Assembly (NCBI RefSeq): GCF_900108245.1
Contig: NZ_FNUY01000010.1
Location: 109,711-173,710, forward strand
DNA length: 64,000 bases
Direction: 5' to 3'
Origin: Allobosea lathyri
GTDB taxonomy: Bacteria > Pseudomonadota > Alphaproteobacteria > Rhizobiales > Beijerinckiaceae
Position 1 is the first letter of the stretch; every line of letters begins with the position of its first letter. Made by a program: the position numbers and the translations under genes. This document shows, piece by piece, positions 23,332 through 32,072 of the stretch. A model generated the notes under the pieces. That model saw only the letters and a list, made by a program, of their open reading frames with translations, was not told where the DNA came from and did not search any database.

Positions 23332-24702
23332 ATGGACTCGATGAAGGGCCTTGTTCGTACAACTGCCGCAGCCACGGTCTCCGTCGTTGCGCTCCTTGCT
23401 GCCGGAGCGGCGTCGGCGAGCTCCTTCTCGCTGCGCAGCGGATCGAGCGCGGAGGGGCTCGGCATGGCCTATGCGGGCGCTGCCTCGGGCGGCATCGGCA
23501 TGGGCTCCATGGCCTGGAACCCGGCGACAATCACGATGTTCCCCGGCCGCCACAGCAATTGGAACTTCACCTATATCGGCCCGAGCGCCAGCTACGACCC
23601 GACCTCGCCGACACGCGTGCGCCTGCCCAACGGCGCCGTGGTGCCGATCGGCGCCGCTGGCGGCAGCTCGCTTGGAACCGGTGAGCTTGGTGGCGATGGC
23701 GCCTTCGTGCCGGCCTCCTACTCGGCCTGGCAGCTGAACGACCGTCTCTGGATCGGCATGACCACCGGCGCGCCCTACGGTCTGCGCTCGAAGCCGGAGA
23801 ATCAGGTCAGCGCCTCCCAGATCTACGGCCGCTCGGCCCGGGTCGGAACGTTCAACGTTTCGCCGACGATCGGTTATCAGGTGAACGACTGGCTCGCCGT
23901 CGGTGCCGCCGTCCAGGTCCAGTACTTCAAGACCAATCTGAAGCAGGCGGCCGGCATCGGCCCCACGGCGCCCAACACGATCCTCGAGGGCGATTCGATC
24001 GATTTCGGCTACCGGTTCGGTGTGACGCTGACCCCATGGCAGGGCACCAATATCGGCCTCGCCTATCGCTCGATGATCCACCACTCGCTGGAGGGGACAT
24101 TCTCGACCCCGGTCGCGGTGCCGCCGATTCTCGGTTTCGGCTCCAACCCGATCAAAGCCAACCTCAACCTGCCCGATTCCGTCGTGTTCGGCCTGTCGCA
24201 GGTCATCAACGATCAGTGGCAGGGGCATCTGGGCGTCGAATGGACGAACTGGAGCCGCTTCCGCCGCATCCCGATCGTCGCGGTCAATTCGGGCGTTCCC
24301 TTCTCCAGCCTGAACTTCCAGTATGATGACAGCTGGTATTTCTCGGCCGGCCTGGAATATCGCTACAATCGCGACCTGACGCTGCGTGCCGGTGTCGCCT
24401 ACGAGCTCTCGGCCGTGAACGACGAGAACCGCACGGTCTTCATCTCGGACAATGACCGCCTCTGGCTTTCCGCAGGTTTGAGCTATCAGGTCACCGATCG
24501 GATCAAGCTCGATCTCGGCTACAGCTACATTCACGTCCAGAACGCGAGCGTGAACTATTCGGGCAACCACCCGCAGCAGGGCGCGGTGCTCTATACCGCC
24601 GAAGCCAAGCCGCATATCCACATCGTCTCGGCCGGCCTGACCTATCGCTGGGACGATCCGTCCCAGACGATCCCGGCGCAGCCGGTCGTCCGCAAATACT
24701 GA
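23332..24702 (+). CDS. FadL/TodX-family outer-membrane transporter
   Basis: About 456 residues from ATG 23332 (MDSMKGLV); ATG 23341 is equally good. A Sec signal (TTAAATVSVVALLAAGAASA) is followed by SSFSLRSGSSAEGLGMAYAG, the N-terminal plug opening of the OmpP1/FadL family, with the hallmark AWNPATITMFPG. The rest is alternating strands of a 14-strand barrel, ending in YRWDDPSQTIPAQPVVRKY. It imports long-chain fatty acids or other hydrophobic compounds. A strong terminator follows. Confidence 0.9.
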   Translation: MDSMKGLVRTTAAATVSVVALLAAGAASASSFSLRSGSSAEGLGMAYAGAASGGIGMGSMAWNPATITMFPGRHSNWNFTYIGPSASYDPTSPTRVRLPNGAVVPIGAAGGSSLGTGELGGDGAFVPASYSAWQLNDRLWIGMTTGAPYGLRSKPENQVSASQIYGRSARVGTFNVSPTIGYQVNDWLAVGAAVQVQYFKTNLKQAAGIGPTAPNTILEGDSIDFGYRFGVTLTPWQGTNIGLAYRSMIHHSLEGTFSTPVAVPPILGFGSNPIKANLNLPDSVVFGLSQVINDQWQGHLGVEWTNWSRFRRIPIVAVNSGVPFSSLNFQYDDSWYFSAGLEYRYNRDLTLRAGVAYELSAVNDENRTVFISDNDRLWLSAGLSYQVTDRIKLDLGYSYIHVQNASVNYSGNHPQQGAVLYTAEAKPHIHIVSAGLTYRWDDPSQTIPAQPVVRKY

Positions 24703-24723
24703 GCTGATCGCTTCGCTCGACTG

Positions 24724-24752
24724 AAAAAGCCGGCCTTCGGGGCCGGCTTTTT
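24724..24752 (+). terminator. Intrinsic terminator of the fadL-type gene
   Basis: AAAAAGCCGGCC, loop TTCGG, GGCCGGCTTTTT: a long stem with five T, 22 bases after the stop. The A run makes it work on both strands, but no gene converges here. Confidence 0.92.
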
Positions 24753-24920
24753 GTTGGGCGGTATGAGTCAAGGCTCACGATCCGGCGAATGTCTTAACGG
24801 GATGGTCAGCAGACAAAAGCTGAGAGCCTCATCCATATTCGCTGTGGCCCATCTTGGGGCTTCAGCCGCCGCCTTCACACTTGTCGGGGGACATACTAGA
24901 GCCCGTTCGGAAATTCCTGC

Positions 24921-25273
24921 AGCCCTCATCCTGAGAGCCTGGTCGATAATGATATCCCTGTTTTCAACGACTTGAACATCAGCGAAAAACGCGCCGTCAT
25001 CCCGGACGCAGCGAAGCGGAGATCCGGGATCCATTCCGGAGCGCTGACCGGTGGGGGCTCCGGAATGGGTCCCGGGTCTCCCTGCGGTCGCCCGGGACGA
25101 CGGCACCTGTCGATGCGAAATGCCAACCGACTGAAATCGCTTACGACATTATCGGTCAGTCTCTGAGGAGCCATTTCGTCAGGAATGGCGTCTCGAAGGA
25201 TCCTCCAGATGGTTCGGGAGCCTCCTGAATCATCCGTCGAGACGCCGCTTCGCGGCTCCTCAGGATGAGGGCT
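24921..25273. repeat. Family A palindromic repeat, interrupted, opposite orientation
   Basis: It begins agccctcatcctga and resumes after the inserted element as tgaggagcc...caggatgagggct. The inner arms gcgtctcgaaggatcct and gtcgagacgc are degraded. It is the third interrupted copy of the family, in the reverse orientation to those at 4142 and 30571. No gene is visible in 24753-25425. Confidence 0.75.
24935..25163 (-). mobile_element. MITE-like element, copy 2 (229 bp, diverged, inverted)
   Basis: Ends GAGCCTGGTCGATAATG and the reverse complement of GAGACTGACCGATAATG, flanked by TGA on both sides (24932-24934 and 25164-25166). Same length and internal gtcatcccgg palindrome as the copies at 4237 and 30681, but many substitutions, so it is an older insertion. 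It is inserted at the same point of the host palindrome. Confidence 0.7.
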
Positions 25274-25425
25274 GATTTATCAAAAAGTCTCGTAGGGCCG
25301 ACGATCGAGAGCGGCCTGATCTTGTCGGCCGTCACAGAGCAGGAGCCCATCACTCGGTTTTCGTGTATTAAGAGTGCCGCGGGGCAATGCTTACTTTTTG
25401 CCGGAATGTCGAGACGGAGAGAAGG

Positions 25426-26238
25426 ATGCCCATTTTTCTTGATCGGCATGATTTGAAAGGTCTCACCGCAGCCGATATCGCCGAGGCCCATCGCAAGGAC
25501 TTGGAGGTGCAGGAGCGTTACGGCGTACGCTTCCTGACTTATTGGTTCGACGAAGCAAGGGGTACGGGATTCTGCCTCATAGACGCACCTGACATCCAGG
25601 CGGCAATGCGGGTGCATGACGAGGCACACGGAGATTTAGCCAAAGATGTCATCGAGGTCGATATTTCCGCTGTCGAAGCCTTTCTCGGTCGCGTCTCGGA
25701 CCCGGCTCCAAAAGGGGACAGCCCTCATGCAATGTTTGATCCGGCCTTACGCACCATAATGTTCACCGACATTGTCGACTCGACCGGCATGACCGCGAGG
25801 CTAGGCGATCTAAGGGCGGTTGAGATGACCAGAGCCCATGATTCCCTGGTACGCCGCTCCCTCAACGACAAGGGGGGACGCGAGGTCAAGCACACCGGGG
25901 ACGGGATCATGGCTTCGTTCTATGAGGTCGCTGCAGCGGTGGATTGTGCCCGTACAATTCAGCAGGCCTTCGATGCCTTCAACCTTGCGAGTAAGGAGAA
26001 GTTACGGGTGCGGATCGGGTTAGATGCAGGTGAGCCCGTTGCCGACAGTAATGACCTGTTCGGAGCGACAGTTCAGACGGCGGCTCGCCTATGTCAGGCG
26101 GCGGAACCTGACACCATTGTCGTGTCGGGGGCAGTATCAGAGTTGGTTCTGAACCGGTTCGCCCTCGTTTCTCTCGGTTATAAAGCCTTGAAAGGCTTCG
26201 CGCATCCCGTAGCAGCGTTCGAGGTGAACTGGCGCTGA
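25426..26238 (+). CDS. DUF4242 (nickel-binding-like) fused to a class III nucleotide cyclase
   Basis: 270 residues from ATG 25426, set by GAGAAGG just upstream. Residues 1-90 (MPIFLDRHDLKGLTAADIAE, then GTGFCLIDAPDIQAAMRVHDEAHG) are a DUF4242/SCO4226-type ferredoxin-like domain. Residues about 105-270 are a class III adenylate/guanylate cyclase domain: IMFTDIVDSTGMTARLGD with a metal Asp, VKHTGDGIMASF with the second, and FGATVQTAARLCQAA, where the usual transition-state Asn is Gln. It is soluble, with no membrane segment. It should make cyclic AMP or GMP if active, with the N-terminal domain sensing metal or a small ligand. It is isolated between repeats and phaC. Confidence 0.85.
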   Translation: MPIFLDRHDLKGLTAADIAEAHRKDLEVQERYGVRFLTYWFDEARGTGFCLIDAPDIQAAMRVHDEAHGDLAKDVIEVDISAVEAFLGRVSDPAPKGDSPHAMFDPALRTIMFTDIVDSTGMTARLGDLRAVEMTRAHDSLVRRSLNDKGGREVKHTGDGIMASFYEVAAAVDCARTIQQAFDAFNLASKEKLRVRIGLDAGEPVADSNDLFGATVQTAARLCQAAEPDTIVVSGAVSELVLNRFALVSLGYKALKGFAHPVAAFEVNWR

Positions 26239-26339
26239 GATCATAACTTTCGCCGATGATAGTGACGCGCCGGGGCGCGCTGTACACTCCGCAACGGGTC
26301 GAGCGCAGACTGTCCCGATCTCCAGCGGCAGCGCCGCAA

Positions 26340-28163
26340 TCAGACCTTCGTCCTGACATAGGTGCCCGGCGCGTCCTCCAGCGCCGGCAGCTTGCCCGCA
26401 CCCGGCTCGCGGGCTGCGACACGTTTGGGCGCCTGCTCCTCAACCCATTTGAACCAGTGCGGCCACCAGGAACCGGCGTGCTCGCTCGCCCGGGCGATCC
26501 AGTCGCCATAGTTCCCCTCGGGCGCGCCGCCGGTCCAGTACTGGTATTTGACCTTGCTGGGCGGGTTGACCACGCCGGCGATATGGCCCGATCCGGCGAC
26601 GACATAGTCGACCGGCCCGCCGAAGCATTGCGAGCCGATGAAGACCGACTGCGCCGGAGCGATATGGTCCTCGCGCGTCGCCAGGTTGAAGACGGGGATC
26701 GTCACGGCCTTCAGGTCGAGCGTCTTGCCGGCGATCCGCATCTCGCCCTTGGCGAGCTTGTTCTCGAGATAGCAGTTGCGCAGATAGAAGGAGTGGTTCG
26801 CCGCCGGCATCCGCGTCGAATCCGAGTTCCAGTAGAGCAGGTCGAAGGCCGTCGGGGCCTTGCCCTTCAGGTAATTGTTGATCGCATAGGACCAGATGAG
26901 GTCGTTGGGGCGCAGCATGTTGAAGGCGCCCGCCATGCGCGCGCCGTCGAGATAGCCGCTCTTGGCCATCTGTTCCTCCACGGAACGAATCTGGTCCTCA
27001 TCGACGAAAACCGACAATTCGCCGGCCTTCGAGAAATCGACCTGCGTCGTGAAGAATGTCGCGCTATCGATGCGCTTGTCCTTCATGGCGGCCATATAGG
27101 CCAGCGTCACCCCCAGCAGAGTGCCGCCAACGCAGTAGCCGATCGCGCTGACGCGCTTCTCGCCCGTCGCCTGTTCGATCGCGTCGAGCGCCGCGAAGAT
27201 GCCCTCGCGCATATAGCTCTCGAAATCCTTGGCGGCGTGCCGCTCGTCGGGATTGACCCAGGAGATGCAGAACACCGTGAGACCCTGCGCCACGCACCAG
27301 CGGATGAAGCTCTTCTCCGGGTTGAGGTCGAGGATGTAGAACTTGTTGATCCAGGGCGGAACGATCAGGAGAGGGCGCTTGAGCACCTGCTCGGTCGCAG
27401 GCGCGTACTGGATCAGCTCCATGATCTCGTCGCGATAGATCACCTTGCCCGGTGTGGTCGCGATATTGACGCCGACCTCGAAGGCGCGCCCGTCCGACTG
27501 GCGGATCTTCAACTCGCCGCCGCCGGCCTCGATATCCTCCGCCAGCATCTTCATGCCGCGCACGAGGTTTTCGCCGTTCTGCTGCAGGGTCTCGCGCAGC
27601 AGTTCCGGATTGGTGGCGACGAAATTCGAGGGGGAGAGGGCGCTGGCGATCTGCTTGACGTAGAAGCGTGCCTTCTCTCGCGTGTGGGGATCGAGGTCCT
27701 CGGCCTTGTCGACCATCGATTCGGCCCAGCGCGAGCCGATCAGATAGGCCTGCTTGACGAAGTCGAACATCGGATGGCTCGACCAGTCGGGATCGGCGAA
27801 GCGGGCGTCGCGTTTGTCGGGCTCGACGACCGGCTTGGCCTCCTCGCCGCTGGCGCGCTTCAGCGTGGCGCTCCACAGGCTCAGGAAATCGGCGGTGATC
27901 GAGGTCTGAGCCTCCATGATCTTCCGGGGGTCGGTGACCCAGCGCTCGGCGACGCGGCCGATCGTCTTGACCATGTCGCTGACTTCGTCGGCCTGGCCGG
28001 ACTTGGCCTCGCCCCGTTCGATCGGCTTGAGATAGGCGGCAGTGACCTTGCCGTATTCCTCGAGCAACCGGCCCATATTCTGGGCGATCTTGTCGAAATC
28101 CGGCGTCGCGGGCTCTGCGGCGTCCGCGCCGTCTTCCGGCTTTTCGTCTTCACGCCGGCTCAT
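26340..28163 (-). CDS. phaC: Class I poly(3-hydroxyalkanoate) synthase
   Basis: 607 residues, normal for class I PhaC. It polymerises hydroxyacyl-CoA on storage-granule surfaces. The lipase-like box is GYCVGG with catalytic Cys at residue 344. The other triad members are Asp 499 (NLATREDHIAP) and His 527 (GSGHIAGV). The N-terminal domain (residues 1-200) and the PPWINKFYILDLNPEKSF segment are typical. The first 20 residues are acidic. Transcribed toward the cyclase gene and divergent from a lipoprotein gene. phaAB and phasin genes are not in the window. Confidence 0.97.
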   Translation of the reverse strand: MSRREDEKPEDGADAAEPATPDFDKIAQNMGRLLEEYGKVTAAYLKPIERGEAKSGQADEVSDMVKTIGRVAERWVTDPRKIMEAQTSITADFLSLWSATLKRASGEEAKPVVEPDKRDARFADPDWSSHPMFDFVKQAYLIGSRWAESMVDKAEDLDPHTREKARFYVKQIASALSPSNFVATNPELLRETLQQNGENLVRGMKMLAEDIEAGGGELKIRQSDGRAFEVGVNIATTPGKVIYRDEIMELIQYAPATEQVLKRPLLIVPPWINKFYILDLNPEKSFIRWCVAQGLTVFCISWVNPDERHAAKDFESYMREGIFAALDAIEQATGEKRVSAIGYCVGGTLLGVTLAYMAAMKDKRIDSATFFTTQVDFSKAGELSVFVDEDQIRSVEEQMAKSGYLDGARMAGAFNMLRPNDLIWSYAINNYLKGKAPTAFDLLYWNSDSTRMPAANHSFYLRNCYLENKLAKGEMRIAGKTLDLKAVTIPVFNLATREDHIAPAQSVFIGSQCFGGPVDYVVAGSGHIAGVVNPPSKVKYQYWTGGAPEGNYGDWIARASEHAGSWWPHWFKWVEEQAPKRVAAREPGAGKLPALEDAPGTYVRTKV

Positions 28164-28282
28164 GAGGCGTCTCTCCCATCGCGCTCATCTGCGGGGTAGC
28201 TTGTCGCTCCCCATTTTGGTCCTAGTAAGGACGTAGCTGATGTGATTGACAAAGAGAATTCTACAACCCCCCGGACCGAGCC

Positions 28283-28645
28283 ATGCTGATCGATTTTCCC
28301 ACGCCAAAGCTGCTCTTCTCGTTCCTGCTTCTGGCCGCGACCGGCCTGGTCATGGCGGGCTGTGCCAATGACGGCGCGGGCAAGGCGGTGGCGGAGGCTG
28401 CCGGCATGGCGACGACGCCGCAGGAATCGAAGCCCTTCGTCAAGGAAAGCAGGCTCGCAGGCGCGGACTACATCCCCGTCGGCAGCGTGATCACGCGCGA
28501 GGCGAAGCGAAAGCCCGTCGCCGAGTTCAAGACGCTGGAGACCGAACTGGAGGCCAAGCGCCTCGGCAACGAGGCGGCAGGAACACAGGCCAAGGCGCTC
28601 GGCGCCACGCCGCCACCCCAGCCCGCCATCGTTCCCACCAACTGA
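28283..28645 (+). CDS. Hypothetical lipoprotein
   Basis: 120 residues. A signal sequence LLFSFLLLAATGLVMAGC places the lipobox Cys near residue 27. The mature part is hydrophilic: GKAVAEAAGMATTPQESKPF, a central ADYIPVGSVITREAKRKPVAEFKTLETELEAKR, and a Pro/Ala tail. The central part resembles small alphaproteobacterial lipoproteins of unknown function. It is divergent from phaC across 120 bases, and alaC follows after 180 bases on the same strand. Confidence 0.75.
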   Translation: MLIDFPTPKLLFSFLLLAATGLVMAGCANDGAGKAVAEAAGMATTPQESKPFVKESRLAGADYIPVGSVITREAKRKPVAEFKTLETELEAKRLGNEAAGTQAKALGATPPPQPAIVPTN

Positions 28646-28826
28646 GGCTCGCCAACCGGCTGAGGATTTGCGGGCCGCGCAGCCGAAGCCTGTCGCCATT
28701 TGGTCGCACCTGATGGAATCTTGCGTTTTTCGGACTGCCCTGACCGAAGATGCGGTGCTAAGGACAGTCAACGCAAAAATATGACCGAGGCGCGCTGGTC
28801 GGGCTTCGTCGAAGGAACTGTTCGAG

Positions 28827-30047
28827 ATGGCCGATTTTCATCGCATCAAGCGTCTGCCGCCCTATGTTTTCGAACAGGTCAACAAGATCAAGGCAGCCGA
28901 GCGCGCCAAAGGCGTCGATATCGTCGACCTCGGAATGGGCAATCCCGATCTGCCGGCTCCCAGGCATGTCATCGAAAAGCTGGTCGAGACCGCCGGCAAG
29001 CCCCGTACGGATCGCTATTCGGCCTCAAAAGGTATCGGTGGCCTGCGCCGCGCCCAGGCGAATTATTATGCCCGCCGTTTTGGCGTGAAGCTTGATCCCG
29101 ACACGCAGGTCGTCGCCACGCTGGGCTCGAAGGAGGGGTTCGCCAATATGGCGCAGGCCATCACCGGCCCCGGTGATGTCGTGCTCGTGCCTAATCCGAG
29201 CTACCCGATTCACGCCTTCGGCTTCCTGATGGCGGGCGGGGTTATCCGCTCGGTTCCCGCCGAGCCGACGCCCGCCTTCTTCCCGGCGCTGGAACGCGCG
29301 ATGATGCATTCGGTGCCCAAGCCGATCGCACTCGTCACCTGCTATCCGGCGAACCCGACCGCCTACACCGCCTCGCTCGATTTCTACCGCGACCTCGTCG
29401 CCTTCGCGAAGAAGCACGAGTTGATCCTGCTCTCCGACCTCGCTTACGCCGAGGTCTATTTCGACGACAACGACCCGCCGCCCTCGATGCTGCAGGTGTC
29501 GGGCGCGATGGATGTCGCGGTGGAATTCACCTCGATGTCGAAGACCTTTTCGATGGCGGGCTGGCGCATTGGCTTCGCGGTCGGCAACGAGCGCCTTCTG
29601 GCCGCTCTGGCGCGCGTGAAATCCTATCTCGACTATGGTGCCTATACCCCGATCCAGGTCGCGGCCGCCGCGGCGTTGAACGGCCCCGATGACTGCATCC
29701 GCGAAATGCGCGAGATCTATCGCAAGCGCCGTGATGCGCTGGTCGAGAGTTTTGGCAAGGCCGGCTGGGATATCCCCGTGCCGCAGGCCTCGATGTTCGC
29801 CTGGGTGCCCATCCCCGAGAAATTCCGTCATCTCGGCTCGCTGGAATTCTCGAAGTTGCTGATCGAGAAGGCTGAGGTCGCGGTCGCGCCCGGCATCGGC
29901 TTTGGCGAGCATGGCGACGATTACGTCCGCATCGCCATCGTCGAGAACGAGCAGCGCATCCGGCAGGCCGCCCGCAATGTCGCCCGCTTCCTGAAAAGCG
30001 CCGACCAGACGCTGCACAACGTCATTCAGATATCCAAGGCCGGCTGA
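28827..30047 (+). CDS. alaC: Class I aminotransferase, AlaC-type
   Basis: A 406-residue PLP enzyme opening with FHRIKRLPPYVFEQVNKIKAAERAKGVDIVDLGMGNPDLPAP, closely like AlaC alanine-synthesising transaminases. The PLP lysine lies in FTSMSKTFSMAGWRIGF and the substrate-binding Arg in DYVRIAIVENEQRIRQA. It uses alanine or glutamate with the matching oxo acid; LL-diaminopimelate specificity is less likely. The order alaC, (methyltransferase), hom, glpX follows a cluster conserved in Rhizobiales, except for the inserted genes and repeats at 30.1-32 kb. Confidence 0.9.
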   Translation: MADFHRIKRLPPYVFEQVNKIKAAERAKGVDIVDLGMGNPDLPAPRHVIEKLVETAGKPRTDRYSASKGIGGLRRAQANYYARRFGVKLDPDTQVVATLGSKEGFANMAQAITGPGDVVLVPNPSYPIHAFGFLMAGGVIRSVPAEPTPAFFPALERAMMHSVPKPIALVTCYPANPTAYTASLDFYRDLVAFAKKHELILLSDLAYAEVYFDDNDPPPSMLQVSGAMDVAVEFTSMSKTFSMAGWRIGFAVGNERLLAALARVKSYLDYGAYTPIQVAAAAALNGPDDCIREMREIYRKRRDALVESFGKAGWDIPVPQASMFAWVPIPEKFRHLGSLEFSKLLIEKAEVAVAPGIGFGEHGDDYVRIAIVENEQRIRQAARNVARFLKSADQTLHNVIQISKAG

Positions 30048-30129
30048 ACTGAGCTAAGACCCTCGGCGACGGACGGCGAGGACGACTCGCCCGCCGGCAT
30101 CTGATGGTCTGGCATAGGGACGCGGCACG

Positions 30130-30558
30130 ATGACGACAGGCCGGTTGATCGGTATCGGCTTCGGCCTGTTCGCCTTGGTTTGCGCAGTCGCCACTTACGA
30201 TTATTCGCGTGGCCGCCTGCCGGAAACGAATTCGCCCCTGGTTGCCGAAGTGCTCGCCGCGACCACGGCGCGCGAATGCGGCCGGGACGCGACCGAGATC
30301 GTCGGGCGCTTCCTTCCCCTGGGAATGGAGCAGGCGGAGGCCGAGCGGGTTCTGGAAACCATCGCCATCACCCCGCCGAAGCCCTGGTTCTGGCGGCCGG
30401 CGATCGAGAACGCCACGACCTGGACGGGGTCGACGCTGGAAGCGCTGCGCACCATCAAGGCCACGGCCTTCGGCAACAATCTGCTGCGCATGCACCTGAC
30501 CTTCGCCGAGGGCAAATTGAAGCGCCTCGCCGCCGAGGTCGTCTGCCGGTTCGACTGA
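30130..30558 (+). CDS. Hypothetical protein with N-terminal membrane anchor
   Basis: 142 residues. LIGIGFGLFALVCAVATY near the start is a signal anchor. The rest is soluble (TTARECGRDATEIVGRFLPLGMEQAEAERVLETIAI, then MHLTFAEGKLKRLAAEVVCRFD), probably periplasmic, with a small alpha/beta look. Two Cys could form a disulfide. I do not recognise a family. It follows alaC by 82 bases and is followed by repeats. Confidence 0.7.
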   Translation: MTTGRLIGIGFGLFALVCAVATYDYSRGRLPETNSPLVAEVLAATTARECGRDATEIVGRFLPLGMEQAEAERVLETIAITPPKPWFWRPAIENATTWTGSTLEALRTIKATAFGNNLLRMHLTFAEGKLKRLAAEVVCRFD

Positions 30559-30570
30559 TATCCGAAATCC

Positions 30571-30922
30571 AGCCCTCATCCTGAGGAGCCGCAAAGCGGC
30601 GTCTCGAAGGATGCTCCAGTAGCTTCGCGAGCCTCCTGAACCATCCTTCGAGACGCCATTCCTGACGGATTGGCTCCTCAGAGCCTGGCCGATAATGTAT
30701 TGAATGATCTCAGTCGGTTGGAATTCGCATTGAAACGGGCGGTCATCCCGGGCGACCGCAGGGAGACCCGGGATCCATGCCTGAACCTTTCGGAATCAAC
30801 GTTCCGGAATGGATCCCGGATCTTCGCTTCGCTACGTCCGGGATGACCACGCCTCTTTTGCCGATACTCAAGCTCTTGAAAACAAGTCCATCATTATCGG
30901 CCAGGCTCTCAGGATGAGGGCT
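30571..30922. repeat. Family A palindromic repeat split by a mobile element, copy 3
   Basis: It starts agccctcatcctgaggagcc, with inner arms gcgtctcgaaggatgct and ccatccttcgagacgcc, and is interrupted after ctcctca by the element at 30681-30908. The palindrome resumes as ggatgagggct. Its layout is the same as at 4142-4479, 26 kb away. Confidence 0.8.
30681..30908 (+). mobile_element. MITE-like element, copy 3 (228 bp)
   Basis: Nearly identical to the copy at 4237-4465: one deleted T and about one substitution across 228 bases, so the two are recent relatives. Ends GAGCCTGGCCGATAATG and its reverse complement; TCA flanks at 30678-30680 and 30909-30911. No coding capacity. Confidence 0.78.
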
Positions 30923-30956
30923 GGATTTCGATGATTTTGTGTGGAAACGCGACGCC

Positions 30957-31002
30957 GTCATCCCGGGCGCAGCGCAGTCTCCCTTCGGTCGCCCGGGATG
31001 AC
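30957..31002. repeat. Short family B palindrome
   Basis: gtcatcccgggcgcagcgca at the left and its near reverse complement, tcgcccgggatgac, at the right; 46 bases. It lies beside the interrupted family A repeat and upstream of the methyltransferase gene. Confidence 0.7.
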
Positions 31003-31148
31003 GGCGCCGTTCCATGCCAGCACACTCTGACTTCGTTGCCGCGCAGCCCTCTGCTGGCGTAGGGTGGAAAGCCGCAGGACAGGCGCCCAATGGTGCCTCC
31101 CGTCCTGCCCAGTGCCGAATTCGACGTTCTGTTGCACAGGAGCGCGCT

Positions 31149-31964
31149 ATGGCATCGACGGACAAGCTCTTCGCCGGGCCGATCCCGGAACTCTACGATC
31201 GCCTTCTCGTCCCCATGCTGTTCGACACTTACGCGGCCGATCTTGCCGAGCGCGTGGCTGCTGCGAAACCGCAGCATGTCCTGGAGATCGCAGCCGGGAC
31301 GGGCGCGCTGACAAGGGCGATGGCGTCGCGGCTCGATGCAAAAGCGAGCCTCGTGGCGTCCGACCTGAACCAGCCCATGCTCGACCGGGCCGCCGCGCGG
31401 CAAGGCGAGGATGCAAGGATCGTCTGGCGGCAGGCCGATGCCACAGCCCTTCCGTTCGACGATCAGAGCTTCGATGTCGCGGCATGCCAGTTCGGAGCGA
31501 TGTTCTTTCCCGACAAGGTCCAGGCCTACCGCGAAGCCTGGCGCGTGCTGAAGCCGGGCGGCCGCTACCTCTTCAATGTCTGGGAGGATATATCGGAGAA
31601 CGACTTTGCCCGGGTCGTCTCGGATGCGTTGGCGACCTTGTTTCCCGAGTCCCCACCACGCTTCATGGACAGGGTCCCGCATGGCTACCACGATCTCAGC
31701 CTGATCCGTCGTGAACTCGCCGATGCGGGCTTCGACGGCGTTTCGGTCGAGACGCTTCAGCGGACGAGCAGGGCCAGTTCTGCCCGAGAGGCGGCCACGG
31801 CCTATTGTCAGGGAACGCCGTTGCGGGCCGAGATCGAGATGCGGGACCCATCGGGGCTGGAGAGGGCAACGCAGGTCGGTACGGAGGCCCTTGCCCGCCG
31901 CTTCGGCGAGGGCGCGATCGAAGGCCGGATCAGCGCGCATGTTATTTCCGCGATGCGTCCCTGA
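31149..31964 (+). CDS. Class I SAM-dependent methyltransferase
   Basis: 271 residues from ATG 31149, set by AGGAG eight bases upstream. Motif I is VLEIAAGTGALTRAM, the acidic ribose-binding residue is in LVASDLNQPML, motif II is FDVAACQFGAMFF, and LKPGGRYLFNVWEDI is post-motif III. This is the Methyltransf_11/25 type that acts on small molecules such as quinones or lipids. Substrate unknown. It lies between repeats and hom and is not part of the usual alaC-hom core. Confidence 0.85.
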   Translation: MASTDKLFAGPIPELYDRLLVPMLFDTYAADLAERVAAAKPQHVLEIAAGTGALTRAMASRLDAKASLVASDLNQPMLDRAAARQGEDARIVWRQADATALPFDDQSFDVAACQFGAMFFPDKVQAYREAWRVLKPGGRYLFNVWEDISENDFARVVSDALATLFPESPPRFMDRVPHGYHDLSLIRRELADAGFDGVSVETLQRTSRASSAREAATAYCQGTPLRAEIEMRDPSGLERATQVGTEALARRFGEGAIEGRISAHVISAMRP

Positions 31965-32072
31965 CCGGAGGCGCCCCTTTGATGCCGGAACCGGCAGGCT
32001 CGCACCTTATTCCGGCACGGCCCGGACATGCGCTCCGTTGACTCGCCCGTTTCCGCGTGCGACCCCGGCGCA

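Noticed and set aside
23293..24771. A 492-codon minus-strand frame
   Set aside because: Antisense to the FadL-type porin and overlapping its terminator; no recognisable domain.
26256..28199. A 647-codon plus-strand frame
   Set aside because: Antisense to phaC, which carries the full catalytic triad; GC-rich codon bias produces such shadows.
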